Positions 33,333-42,043 of a DNA stretch of 64,000 bases are shown one piece after another (within the stretch, counting starts at the first letter, position 1; each line of letters starts with the position of its first letter). Both the position numbers and the translations under genes were made by a program. The DNA comes from Actinomarina sp002308095 (lineage in GTDB: Bacteria > Actinomycetota > Acidimicrobiia > Actinomarinales > Actinomarinaceae). The stretch covers positions 62,001 to 126,000 of the forward strand of contig JBJKUL010000001.1 in assembly GCA_045563135.1 (NCBI GenBank), written 5' to 3'. Below the pieces are notes generated by a model. That model did not search any database and was not told the DNA's origin. It was given only the letters and a program-made list of their open reading frames with translations.

Positions 33333-33531
33333 TTGAACTCCTTGTGTACAACTTCAAATTTTAATGGTAATTTTTATTTATCTTTACTGATTTCTTAGCG
33401 AATCTCCAAATATATGCAACTAATTAGATATATAAAGACAAATATTTCATATACAGCGAACTTTTTTTTAGTATATTAGATGTAGATTGCTTTTAAATGA
33501 AGCAGTCTACTTTTAATTAAAAGGAGAAACA
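33333..33531. other. Longest intergenic region (199 bp): divergent control region of purA and aapJ
   Basis: AT-rich region with no ORF I can support. On the plus strand TATATT at 33472-33477 is a likely minus-10 for aapJ, placing the RNA start at about 33483, where a strong leader hairpin begins. AAGGAG at 33521-33526 is the aapJ ribosome-binding site, 5 nt before the TTG start. The purA promoter could not be placed. Confidence 0.5.
33482..33510 (+). promoter_or_regulatory. Leader hairpin upstream of aapJ
   Basis: GTAGATTGCTT pairs with AAGCAGTCTAC (11 bp with one T-G) around loop TTAAATG. It starts where transcription from TATATT (33472) should begin and ends 10 nt before the Shine-Dalgarno. 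It could protect the 5' end of an abundant mRNA or act as an attenuator with the following TTTTAA run. Confidence 0.6.
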
Positions 33532-34596
33532 TTGAATAAAAAAACAATCGTATCTCTGCTTGTACTCGCATTAGTAGCTGTAGCTTGCGCTACAGACACT
33601 ACAGAAGATGCAGCAGTAGAAGTAGTTGTTGAAAAAACAACTCTTGAAACAGTTACCGAAAGAGGATTCCTCAAGTGTGGTGTTTCAGGTTCTGCTGTAG
33701 CGTTCTCAGAGACTCAAGCCGATGGTTCTGTAACCGGTATTGATGCAGACTACTGTTATGCAGTAGCAGCAGCAGTATTCGGTGATTACAGTAAAGTTGA
33801 GTTCACTGCTTTGACAGCTGCTGAAAGATTTACAGCATTGTCAGCTGGTGAAGTTGACCTATTAATAAGGAACACAACTTGGACACAATCTCGTGATACC
33901 GACCTAGGTAACGATTTTGGACCAACAACTTATTATGATGGTCAGCAATTAATGGGTAGAAATTCCGATGGACTTTCTGGCTCATCAACTCTTGCAGACA
34001 TCGACGGCTTAAGAGTTTGTACAAATGCTGGAACAACAACAGAGAAAAACATTACTGAAGGAGCAGGTCTTGTAGGCGCAACTATAGAGCTTGTAACAGT
34101 TGAAGCATTCCCAGAAGCTATGGAGAAATTCAAAGCTGGAGAGTGTGATCTTGTAACTACAGATGGTTCCGGTCTTGTTGGTAACAGAGCTAAAGAGGAT
34201 AAGATGAATGACTGGGCAATTTTCCCAGCTACTCCAATCTCAAAAGAACCTCTTGGACCTGTTTATCGTTCAAACGATAGCCAATGGGCAGACATTGTTA
34301 ACTGGACAGTATATGCTACATTCATCGCTGATGAATATGGTGTAACACGTGCAAACGTTGATTCATTTGACTATGAGGCAAATCCAGAAATGGGACGTCT
34401 TACTGGTAAAAATGACGGCGAACTTCAAACAAGCATGGGCCTAAGTGCAGATGCTTACTATAACGTTATCAAGCAAGTTGGTAACTATGACGAGATTTAT
34501 TCAAAGAACTTAAATCCTGTCGGACTTTATAGAGAAGGTTCAGCTAACGCACCTTGGACAGATGGCGGATTAATTTACGCACCACCTGCAAGGTAA
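33532..34596 (+). CDS. aapJ: Polar amino-acid ABC transporter substrate-binding lipoprotein
   Basis: A 354-residue solute-binding protein of the AapJ/BztA family for general L-amino acids. The N-terminal signal ends in LVAVAC, a lipobox with Cys19 as the lipidated residue. The RGFLKCGVSG strand, TGIDADYC, and VCTNAGTTTEKN segments are family hallmarks. It starts with TTG preceded by AAGGAG. Codon use looks more biased (many GCA, GGT, ACT) than neighbours, suggesting high expression. A strong intrinsic terminator follows, so permease genes are expressed at a lower level. Symbol assigned by family. Confidence 0.92.
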   Translation: MNKKTIVSLLVLALVAVACATDTTEDAAVEVVVEKTTLETVTERGFLKCGVSGSAVAFSETQADGSVTGIDADYCYAVAAAVFGDYSKVEFTALTAAERFTALSAGEVDLLIRNTTWTQSRDTDLGNDFGPTTYYDGQQLMGRNSDGLSGSSTLADIDGLRVCTNAGTTTEKNITEGAGLVGATIELVTVEAFPEAMEKFKAGECDLVTTDGSGLVGNRAKEDKMNDWAIFPATPISKEPLGPVYRSNDSQWADIVNWTVYATFIADEYGVTRANVDSFDYEANPEMGRLTGKNDGELQTSMGLSADAYYNVIKQVGNYDEIYSKNLNPVGLYREGSANAPWTDGGLIYAPPAR

Positions 34597-34611
34597 AAAC
34601 TTAAATGTTTT

Positions 34612-34642
34612 AAAAAAGGGGTCTTCGGACCCCTTTTTTTTT
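34612..34642 (+). terminator. Intrinsic terminator after aapJ
   Basis: GGGGTC/GACCCC closed by a TTCG tetraloop, preceded by six A and followed by nine T. It is the only strong intrinsic terminator I see in the window. It lies between the binding protein and its permease genes and should act as a partial stop. Confidence 0.93.
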
Positions 34643-34716
34643 ATTCTTTATAATCCACCTAGAAATGTAGTTATTAGGGTGCTATCATTTTCTAATACTG
34701 ATGACTGATAAAAAAA

Positions 34717-36255
34717 ATGAAAATTAATACAGCTTTTTGGAGAGACGTTAGGTTCCTGAAATGGGCAGGTCAAATTGCTTTTTTATTTTTATTATTCAAT
34801 ATAGTTAGCAATTTTATCTCACAAGCTATTGATAATTTAAATGCAACCAATTTACCTTTTTCATGGCGCTTTCTTGGGACTACTCCAGGTGTACTTATTT
34901 CAGAGGGTTTTGTAACCTACCCTGAATCTGGCCTACAGGCTTTACAAGTCGGTATGGCTAATATGTTACGTATTACTTTATCTGGAATATTTGTAGCAAC
35001 AATACTAGGAACAGTAATAGGTGTTGCCAGACTCTCCAAAAACTGGGTTGTGCAGAGATCTTCAACTGGACTTGTGGAGACAATCAGAAATATTCCTTTG
35101 TTGGTACAAATCTTCTTTTGGCAAGCTGTAATCTTATCTTTTCCAAGGCTCGAAGAGTATGATCGTGGAGAGATGGTCTTTGACATTAGTGCAAAAGGTA
35201 TTGCATTTCCTTGGCTTGATGCACAAGAGTCAAGCTGGCTATTTGGTGTATGGTTCGTTCTATCTTTTGTTGCAGCTAGAAGAGTTTTTAAATGGAGAGT
35301 CTCCGTTATGGAGTCTCAGGGAAGAGAGGCCTATCCAGGCATAGCTTCAATTCTAACGTTCATTATATGGAACGTTGCGGGATGGTTTGGTGGATATAAA
35401 GCTGTAGGAGCAATAGGTTTCGCAGCATCACTACTATCTGATGGCTTTGAGTTATTGCCTAGAATTGGGCTTCAGGCATTGATAATATCTATTGGTTTTT
35501 TCTACTCTTATAAATACATTGCAAAGGAGATCAAAAGAACTAGAAGTGCAGAAAATAGAGGAATATTAACTGATGATGATATCTTTAAAATCATCATGGC
35601 AGGATTATTAGTTCTCATTCTTGCTATCGGTCTATTTTTACCCTTTGGAGTTACTGTTTCGGACTTTCTTGTAGGAGATGAGCCATTTTTTAAAGCGGAC
35701 TGGGGAATACCACAGTTTTTAGATGGAGTTCAAAACAGGCTTAACTGGGAACTAAGTGGTGAGCCATTTACATTAAGCTATCCAGAAGCAATTCAAGCTG
35801 GTAAGTCAAAATTTACAAGATACTCACCTGATGTTGGAAAAGTCATGAGTGTGGGCTATTTTGCAACATGGATGGGTGTAATTCTATACACTTCAGTATT
35901 CATATCAGAAGTTGTTCGTTCAGGAATTATGGCTGTAGCTAAAGGGCAATCAGAAGCTGGACTTTCATTGGGCTTAAAAAGAAGTTCACTTTTAAGACTA
36001 ATTGTATTACCTCAGGCTCTTAGAATTATGCTACCTCCAATGGGTAACCAGTATCTTAATTTAGCAAAGAACACATCATTAGGAATTGCTGTTGCCTTTC
36101 CAGAAATTGTTGCAGTGGGTCAAACGATTTATAACCAAGAAGGACAAACGGTTGCTGTATTTTTAATTTGGATGGCATTTTACTCAACAGTAAGTCTTAT
36201 ACTTTCATCAATTATTAATTACTACAATAGAAAAATGAAGATGGTGGAGAGGTAA
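34717..36255 (+). CDS. aapQ: Amino-acid ABC transporter permease (AapQ-like)
   Basis: A 512-residue inner-membrane permease of the HisMQ type. The N-terminal half has VETIRNIPLLVQIFFWQ, and the C-terminal half holds the EAA loop for the ATPase: SEAGLSLGLKRSSLLRLIVLPQALRIMLPP. It is about 100 residues longer than typical AapQ because of extra helices in the middle (about 175-330). The stop overlaps the next permease start by one base. The start codon ATG at 34717 has no clear ribosome-binding site. Confidence 0.9.
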   Translation: MKINTAFWRDVRFLKWAGQIAFLFLLFNIVSNFISQAIDNLNATNLPFSWRFLGTTPGVLISEGFVTYPESGLQALQVGMANMLRITLSGIFVATILGTVIGVARLSKNWVVQRSSTGLVETIRNIPLLVQIFFWQAVILSFPRLEEYDRGEMVFDISAKGIAFPWLDAQESSWLFGVWFVLSFVAARRVFKWRVSVMESQGREAYPGIASILTFIIWNVAGWFGGYKAVGAIGFAASLLSDGFELLPRIGLQALIISIGFFYSYKYIAKEIKRTRSAENRGILTDDDIFKIIMAGLLVLILAIGLFLPFGVTVSDFLVGDEPFFKADWGIPQFLDGVQNRLNWELSGEPFTLSYPEAIQAGKSKFTRYSPDVGKVMSVGYFATWMGVILYTSVFISEVVRSGIMAVAKGQSEAGLSLGLKRSSLLRLIVLPQALRIMLPPMGNQYLNLAKNTSLGIAVAFPEIVAVGQTIYNQEGQTVAVFLIWMAFYSTVSLILSSIINYYNRKMKMVER

Positions 36256-38078
36256 TGCAAGATAATCAAACCTTAGAGAGCCCGCCAGAAGTACAGTTTG
36301 CTGGAGTATCTAGATGGCTTAAAGAAAATTTATTTTCAAGCTTAAGTTCTTCTATTTTAACCTTAATTTCTGTTGCTGCTGTAGTGAGTGTGTTTAGATC
36401 AATAATTGGTTTTTTTATATCTCCAGAGAGAGAGTGGACTGCAGTTACATACAACTTGCAACTGTATATGGTGCAGGCATATCCAGAATCAGATTTTATA
36501 AGAGTATGGATAACAGTTGGATTATTAATATTTTTATTAGGGCTTAGTTGGGGTTTCAACTCTCTTAAAGAAAAAGTGTTAGTAAAAGAATGGTGTGACG
36601 GATTACTTAAGGGAATCAGTAGTTTCCTATTTATTGTTTTAGTTGCCCCTACAAATGTAGATGTTGAAGGCACAAGTGTCGAAGTTTTTAGCAGCAACAC
36701 AAGATATATATGCATAGCTTTAGGTGTTGGTTTGCTTCTTGCCATATACTTATTAAGAAAAACCTACCCTAAAACTGCGATTGTAAAAGATAGAATCAGC
36801 TTTTTATACATCTCTTTAGTTGTTGCCTCTATTTGGATTATCAAAGTTCCTACCGTAACTTTTACAGCCAACAATGAAAGAGTAGATCCTGATCCATTCC
36901 TCCCATTGGCAAACACAACAACTATTCCTTGGACAATTATTTTTGGCTGTATGATTTTTGCTTATATTATTGGAAGTTTTTTGAAAACAAAAGGAAAGAA
37001 TTCTATGAGTAGATTAATTCTTTCATCTTGGGTACTTGCTCCTTTAGTAATAGTTTCCTGGATATACAGGAAACCAGATTTTGGAATGTCAAATATTCTA
37101 ACATTAGATATACCTATTGCAGTGGGGTTCTCAGTACTAGGCATTCTTGCTATAAGAATGTTAAATAATGAGAAAATAGTACCCTATCAAAGATACATTA
37201 CCTATGGAATGTTGGTTTTAACCATAGTGATTTTCTTTCTCCCAGTATTAAGGCAATTAAAAATATTATTTTTTATAACTTGGCTATTAATTTCTGTAGC
37301 TCCAACAATTGCTAACTCTAAAGAGTCGGCAAAAAATCTTTCAATCGTATGGAGCGTAACAGTCTTTATTCTTATATTGCTAATGAGAGGAGCATCATCT
37401 GAATCATTAATAGTTGTTCCTGGGTCTTCGATCTATGGAGGATTTACATTAACTTGGCTAATTGCATTTTTTGGAATTGCTATATCTTTTCCTTTTGGTG
37501 TGATCTTAGCTCTAGGAAGAACATCCAAACTTCCAGTTATAAGAATAATTTGTACCGCAGTAATTGAATTAGTAAGATCAGTACCTTTCATTACCTGGCT
37601 CTTTTTTGGAAGTGTTATGCTCACACTCTTTTTGCCCAAGGGAGTAGAGTTTGATGAAGTATTGAGAGCGATAGTTGTTACAGCTATCTTTAGTTCAGCT
37701 TACTTAGCAGAGAATGTGAGAGGTGGGCTTCAGTCTATTAGTAATGGTCAATTTGAGGCTGCTGATGCTGTCGGATTGAGCACACTACAAAGGATAACAT
37801 TAATAATTATGCCACAAGCATTAAGAGCTGTTATTCCTCCAATTGTAAGTCAGGTTATTAGTTTATTTAAAGATACAAGCTTGGTAGCTATCGTAGGGCT
37901 ATTTGATCTTCTATACATCGGATCAAAAGTAATACCTAACCAGTCACAAGGTGCTAACTTTCTAGGAACAATACAAGAGAACATACTTTTTTGTGCAATA
38001 TTTTATTGGTTATTTACATACAGCTTCGCAAGAAGAAGCATGAAAATTGAGAAACGATTAGGATTAGGAGAGAGATAA
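36255..38078 (+). CDS. aapM: Amino-acid ABC transporter permease (AapM-like), N-terminally expanded
   Basis: A 607-residue permease. The C-terminal 220 residues are a standard HisMQ domain with ELVRSVPFITWLFFGSVML and the EAA loop FEAADAVGLSTLQRITLIIMPQALRAVIPP. The first 380 residues hold about eight additional hydrophobic segments without recognised motifs, making it some 200 residues longer than usual AapM proteins. It pairs with the upstream permease to form the channel. The start overlaps the aapQ stop by one base. Confidence 0.88.
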   Translation: MQDNQTLESPPEVQFAGVSRWLKENLFSSLSSSILTLISVAAVVSVFRSIIGFFISPEREWTAVTYNLQLYMVQAYPESDFIRVWITVGLLIFLLGLSWGFNSLKEKVLVKEWCDGLLKGISSFLFIVLVAPTNVDVEGTSVEVFSSNTRYICIALGVGLLLAIYLLRKTYPKTAIVKDRISFLYISLVVASIWIIKVPTVTFTANNERVDPDPFLPLANTTTIPWTIIFGCMIFAYIIGSFLKTKGKNSMSRLILSSWVLAPLVIVSWIYRKPDFGMSNILTLDIPIAVGFSVLGILAIRMLNNEKIVPYQRYITYGMLVLTIVIFFLPVLRQLKILFFITWLLISVAPTIANSKESAKNLSIVWSVTVFILILLMRGASSESLIVVPGSSIYGGFTLTWLIAFFGIAISFPFGVILALGRTSKLPVIRIICTAVIELVRSVPFITWLFFGSVMLTLFLPKGVEFDEVLRAIVVTAIFSSAYLAENVRGGLQSISNGQFEAADAVGLSTLQRITLIIMPQALRAVIPPIVSQVISLFKDTSLVAIVGLFDLLYIGSKVIPNQSQGANFLGTIQENILFCAIFYWLFTYSFARRSMKIEKRLGLGER

Positions 38079-38080
38079 TT

Positions 38081-38809
38081 ATGAGCATAATCAAATCAGT
38101 TGACGTAAAAAAATGGTATGGCGACTTCCAAGCCCTTAAGGGTATAAGCATGGATGTTGCCGAAGGTGAAGTTTTAGTAATTGCTGGACCCTCTGGTTCT
38201 GGTAAATCAACTTTCATTAGGTGCATAAACAGACTTGAACAACATCAAGATGGTCAGATATTCGTTGATGGAATAGAACTTACAAATGACTTAAAAAATA
38301 TTGAAGCTATTCGTTCAGAAGTTGGAATGGTGTTTCAGAGCTTCAATTTATTTCCACACTTAACTGTTTTACAAAATATTACACTAGCTCCTATTTGGGT
38401 AAGAAAAAAGAGTAAAACTGAAGCTGAGGAAAAAGCTATGGAATTACTTGAACGAGTAGGAATTCCTGAACAAGCAGATAAGTTTCCTGGACAACTTTCG
38501 GGTGGACAGCAACAACGTGTTGCTATTGCAAGAGCACTTGCAATGGAGCCAAAGATAATGTTATTTGATGAACCAACATCAGCTTTAGACCCTGAGATGA
38601 TTAAAGAAGTACTAGATGTGATGAAAGAACTAGCAAAATCAGGTATGACTATGATTGTCGTTACCCACGAAATGGGTTTTGCTAAAGAGGTTGCTGACAG
38701 GGTAATGTTATTTGATGATGGTCAACTAGTTGAGGAAAACACCCCAGAGGAGTTTTTCAACAATCCAAAGAGCGACAGAACAAAGTTATTTTTGAGCCAA
38801 ATTCTTTAA
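38081..38809 (+). CDS. aapP: Amino-acid ABC transporter ATP-binding protein
   Basis: A 242-residue ATPase powering the importer. Walker A GPSGSGKST (35-43), Q-loop MVFQSFNLFPH, signature LSGGQQQR, Walker B IMLFDEPTSALD, and the H-loop VTHEMGF are all intact. It follows aapM by 2 nt and has the length of GlnQ/AapP. Its stop shares TTAA with the convergent amidohydrolase gene, leaving no room for a terminator. Confidence 0.95.
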   Translation: MSIIKSVDVKKWYGDFQALKGISMDVAEGEVLVIAGPSGSGKSTFIRCINRLEQHQDGQIFVDGIELTNDLKNIEAIRSEVGMVFQSFNLFPHLTVLQNITLAPIWVRKKSKTEAEEKAMELLERVGIPEQADKFPGQLSGGQQQRVAIARALAMEPKIMLFDEPTSALDPEMIKEVLDVMKELAKSGMTMIVVTHEMGFAKEVADRVMLFDDGQLVEENTPEEFFNNPKSDRTKLFLSQIL

Positions 38810-39948
38810 AGCTCACTCCATAGATTTTTTTCAGCTAAATCAATTATTGTTGCTCCCATTGCATACGCCCCATCATAGATTGCTTTATGGCCTCCTGGAG
38901 TTAATGTAGCAGCCGCATATTCAGGTTGATGATTAACAGCATCACCAGAATCTATAGACAGCATGGGGTGAATAGACGGCATTGCAAGAGATACATTTCC
39001 CATATCTGTTGATCCAAGCCCTGGTCTAGCTGCCTGACTTTGCAGTATCATTTGCCTGTTTACAGCTGTAGAGTTCTCTTTATAAAGTTCATACATTACT
39101 TTATTGTTATCAATTTCTGTGTATCTGTAATCTGGTGATTCTATTTTTACCTCACACTTTGTAGCCATTCCAGCTGCATTTACAAAATTTTTAAAATCAC
39201 TTTCAATTTTTAATAAATCACCTTCATTTAATGCTCGAAGATACCATTCGGAACTTGTGTAGGAGGGAATAATATTTGGCTTAAAGCCCCCATTGGTGAT
39301 GACGCCGTGCATTCTATTTGTAGATACCATTTGTTGTCGGTAGGTTGATGCATTTACAAAAAGCTGGATTTGAGCATCTAAGGCGTTTATACCTTCCTCA
39401 GGTGCACCAGCAGCATGAGCATCTTTACCAAAAAATTCCACTTTGTATTGCTGAATGGTTGTAAAAGTCGGATTCACAACATCTTCATATCCTGGATGTA
39501 TCATCATAGAACATGAAGCATCCTCAAAATTTCCATTCTCAAGGAGTATAATTTTTCCACCACCACCTTCTTCTGCAGGGGTGCCAAGTAATTTAACTCT
39601 TATACCTAAATCCTCTACGAGATCTTTTATAGCTAGACCCGCTCCAATTGATGCAGTTGCAATTATGTTATGACCACATGCATGACCAATTTCAGGTAAA
39701 GCATCATATTCAACACAGAGAACAGTAAGGGGTCCTTTACTACCATAGGTAATTTCAAAAGCGGTATCAAGACCTCCAGTTGGGTAGGCAACTTCTCCAT
39801 CAAAAGACTCAATAAATTTAACCAAGTATTCTGATGTTTTAAATTCATTAAATCCAAGCTCAGGATTTTCGTACATCCAATCGCTAACTTCTGTAAGTTG
39901 CTTATGTATAGAATCTAGATTTTTTTTAAAGGTATTTTTAAATGTCAT
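38806..39948 (-). CDS. M20-family amidohydrolase/peptidase
   Basis: A 380-residue zinc hydrolase of the AbgB/PM20D2-like group. Metal motifs include the VEYDALPEIGHACGHNII block (about 78-95), EEGGGG (about 124-129), and a C-terminal H near SGDAVNHQPEYA. Related enzymes cleave N-acyl or dipeptide amide bonds. The substrate is not clear. The ATG overlaps the stop of the glycoside-hydrolase-like gene by 4 nt (ATGA), so both are made from one mRNA. Confidence 0.87.
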   Translation of the reverse strand: MTFKNTFKKNLDSIHKQLTEVSDWMYENPELGFNEFKTSEYLVKFIESFDGEVAYPTGGLDTAFEITYGSKGPLTVLCVEYDALPEIGHACGHNIIATASIGAGLAIKDLVEDLGIRVKLLGTPAEEGGGGKIILLENGNFEDASCSMMIHPGYEDVVNPTFTTIQQYKVEFFGKDAHAAGAPEEGINALDAQIQLFVNASTYRQQMVSTNRMHGVITNGGFKPNIIPSYTSSEWYLRALNEGDLLKIESDFKNFVNAAGMATKCEVKIESPDYRYTEIDNNKVMYELYKENSTAVNRQMILQSQAARPGLGSTDMGNVSLAMPSIHPMLSIDSGDAVNHQPEYAAATLTPGGHKAIYDGAYAMGATIIDLAEKNLWSEL

Positions 39949-41231
39949 TCACTTAGTTTACTAAATGAATCTAATTCATACACTGATAATATATTCCAAA
40001 TTAACCAGTCCATTTTTAAGTCAGAGGCAGCTTTAATATTGTTCCTAATATCTTCATTGCTATGCCAAAAACCCTGCAAGAAAGGCCTGATCTTATCCTT
40101 ATCAATACCTCTGTCCAATGCATCTGTTAGTGCAGCTGTTATGACCTCATATGGATGCTTGTTAGGGTTTTGATAGCCAAAGGAACCATTTGTGTAGTGT
40201 GATGGATAAACCATTGGAGATATAAAATCTACATTTTCAACAATACTTTCAAGATTCTGGCCGATTCCTCCGTCCTGTTTATTTGTAAGAATGTAACCAA
40301 AAGTATCTGCTGAGAGCAAACAGCCTTCATTATGTAGCATTTTTCTGGATTTTGAAAGAAATGAATTTATATTATTAACCCTATTTTCAAAATCATTTTT
40401 AGTATCAAATCTCATAAATTTATTATTTGAGTCTGGGTATCTGATGTAATCGTATTGAATCTCGTCAAAACCAAGTCTGCAAGCCTCTACTGCAATATTT
40501 ACAATATAATTTTGAACTTTTTCACTAGATGGGTCTAAAAAAAATTGTCCATTTTGCGAATAAGGCTTATTTAATCTTGAGTCAAATACTGCCTCATCAG
40601 GAAAAAATTTTGCAAATAAAGGATCTTGAAAAACTACTAATCGAGCAATTAAGTAGAGATCTTTAATTTCTCTAAGATCTTGAATCTCATTTTTAGAGAA
40701 TTTAACTCTTTCATTATTTAGATACGAAACTTCTTCTACATCAGTGTCAAAAAGTATATGCCCATTGTCAGTCTTTACATCAATAACGAGAGTATTTACA
40801 TTAGTACTCATCAAAATCTCTTCTATACTCTCCCTTTTATTAAGGTTATTGAATAAGTACCCATTAAAATAAACTCCTCTAATTTCATCATGCTCTTTTT
40901 TAAATTTATTAAATTCAAGAGATGCATAGATTGTTGCATTTTTTTGGGCTATTTCGTTTAGCTGAATTTCTATGTCTCCTAAAAGATTGTCATAATACGC
41001 AGCTTGCTTTGATGAAGTTAAAGAAAGATCATATCTTTCTGTAAGCTGTTTAATTTGTTTCATGTAGTCTTCTTCGGAAGGAATGTAGATTGTTATTTTT
41101 GGAGTCTCTATATCAGGTAATATCGTTTCTTCACTTTGAATTTCTTCTCTTGTATCTTGAGGGTACAAAATAATTAGTAAAAAAGAAGTCATTAATGTAA
41201 CTAAGAATATGTTCACTACAACTTTTTTCAT
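39945..41231 (-). CDS. Putative glycoside hydrolase, DUF4015 family
   Basis: A 428-residue exported or anchored protein with an N-terminal hydrophobic segment (about 5-23) followed by an acidic spacer. From about residue 120 it has the (beta/alpha)8-type DUF4015 domain: RGVYFNGYLFNN, TLVIDVKTDNG, GFDEIQYDYIRYPD and VDFISPMVYPSHY. The conserved Asp residues in the third and fourth blocks are the expected catalytic acids. The target polysaccharide is unknown. Residues 45-105 may form a coiled coil. Downstream M20 gene overlaps by ATGA. TAAAAT lies 7 nt before the ATG. Confidence 0.83.
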   Translation of the reverse strand: MKKVVVNIFLVTLMTSFLLIILYPQDTREEIQSEETILPDIETPKITIYIPSEEDYMKQIKQLTERYDLSLTSSKQAAYYDNLLGDIEIQLNEIAQKNATIYASLEFNKFKKEHDEIRGVYFNGYLFNNLNKRESIEEILMSTNVNTLVIDVKTDNGHILFDTDVEEVSYLNNERVKFSKNEIQDLREIKDLYLIARLVVFQDPLFAKFFPDEAVFDSRLNKPYSQNGQFFLDPSSEKVQNYIVNIAVEACRLGFDEIQYDYIRYPDSNNKFMRFDTKNDFENRVNNINSFLSKSRKMLHNEGCLLSADTFGYILTNKQDGGIGQNLESIVENVDFISPMVYPSHYTNGSFGYQNPNKHPYEVITAALTDALDRGIDKDKIRPFLQGFWHSNEDIRNNIKAASDLKMDWLIWNILSVYELDSFSKLSE

Positions 41232-41238
41232 ATAGTAT

Positions 41239-41244
41239 ATTTTA
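41239..41244 (-). promoter_or_regulatory. Candidate minus-10 (TAAAAT) for the DUF4015 gene
   Basis: TAAAAT on minus ends 7 nt from the ATG at 41231; no Shine-Dalgarno. Confidence 0.45.
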
Positions 41245-41282
41245 TTAGAGCAATTTGTAATTAAAAGCTTGTAAATTAGTTT

Positions 41283-41288
41283 TATAAT
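41283..41288 (+). promoter_or_regulatory. Candidate minus-10 (TATAAT) for the K+ channel gene
   Basis: Consensus TATAAT ends 5 nt before the ATG at 41294, implying a leaderless or near-leaderless mRNA. Confidence 0.55.
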
Positions 41289-41293
41289 GTTTT

Positions 41294-42043
41294 ATGTCTA
41301 AAATTTCATACCAAAAAGCAGAAAAGTTCTTTGAAGTTCCTGTAATGATTTCTGTTCTAATGCTGATACCCGTTTTAGTAATAGAGTACACACAGCAAAC
41401 ATTAGAACCAGTAGCTTTATATCTTAACTGGGGAATATGGGCAGTTTTTTTAATAGAGTATGCAGTCTTATTTTACTTTTCAGAAAATAAGATTGAGTTC
41501 ATAAAATCTCACAAAATAGAATTGATTATTGTTATTTTCTCATTTCCAATAGTTCCAGAGGGACTGGAGTCATCTGGATTTTTAAGATTTGCAAGACTTC
41601 CAAGACTTTTAAACGGATTAAGATTTTTCAGACTAGCAGCCTTGCTTAATCGATTTGCTTCAACAGTAAAAGCTATATTCAATTCAAAAGGATTGCGGTT
41701 TATTGTTTATGCAACAATAGGTATTATTCTTTTCTTTGGATTTCTTTTTTATATATCTGAACCAGCTGTAAAAACTTACAGTGATGGCTTATGGTGGGCG
41801 TTAGTCACAATTACCACAGTAGGTTATGGGGACATTACACCACTGACAAATCTTGGTCGCATAATTGCGAGTGCCTTGATGATCATGGGTATTGGTTTTA
41901 TTGCAACAATTACAGCTGCTGTATCTTCATATTTTATTTATAGTTTTGGGGACAAGGATGTAACCATTAATGATTTAGCAAAAAAACTAGATAAACTGGA
42001 AGTAGAGATTCAAAATTTAAAAAAGGAAAACAATGGCAAATGA
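41294..42043 (+). CDS. Voltage-gated-type potassium channel
   Basis: A 249-residue six-helix channel subunit. An S4-like segment (about 96-121) carries Arg98, 101, 104, 110 and 113 at roughly three-residue intervals; the pore helix and filter TTVGYGD lie at 174-180, and the last 35 residues are a charged coiled coil likely to tetramerise the subunits. The selectivity filter marks it as K+ selective. The stop overlaps the next gene by 11 nt. Confidence 0.92.
   Translation: MSKISYQKAEKFFEVPVMISVLMLIPVLVIEYTQQTLEPVALYLNWGIWAVFLIEYAVLFYFSENKIEFIKSHKIELIIVIFSFPIVPEGLESSGFLRFARLPRLLNGLRFFRLAALLNRFASTVKAIFNSKGLRFIVYATIGIILFFGFLFYISEPAVKTYSDGLWWALVTITTVGYGDITPLTNLGRIIASALMIMGIGFIATITAAVSSYFIYSFGDKDVTINDLAKKLDKLEVEIQNLKKENNGK

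Noticed and set aside
34612..34642. Hairpin after aapJ as a small RNA or riboswitch
   Set aside because: The stem-loop with T tract is fully explained as an intrinsic terminator.
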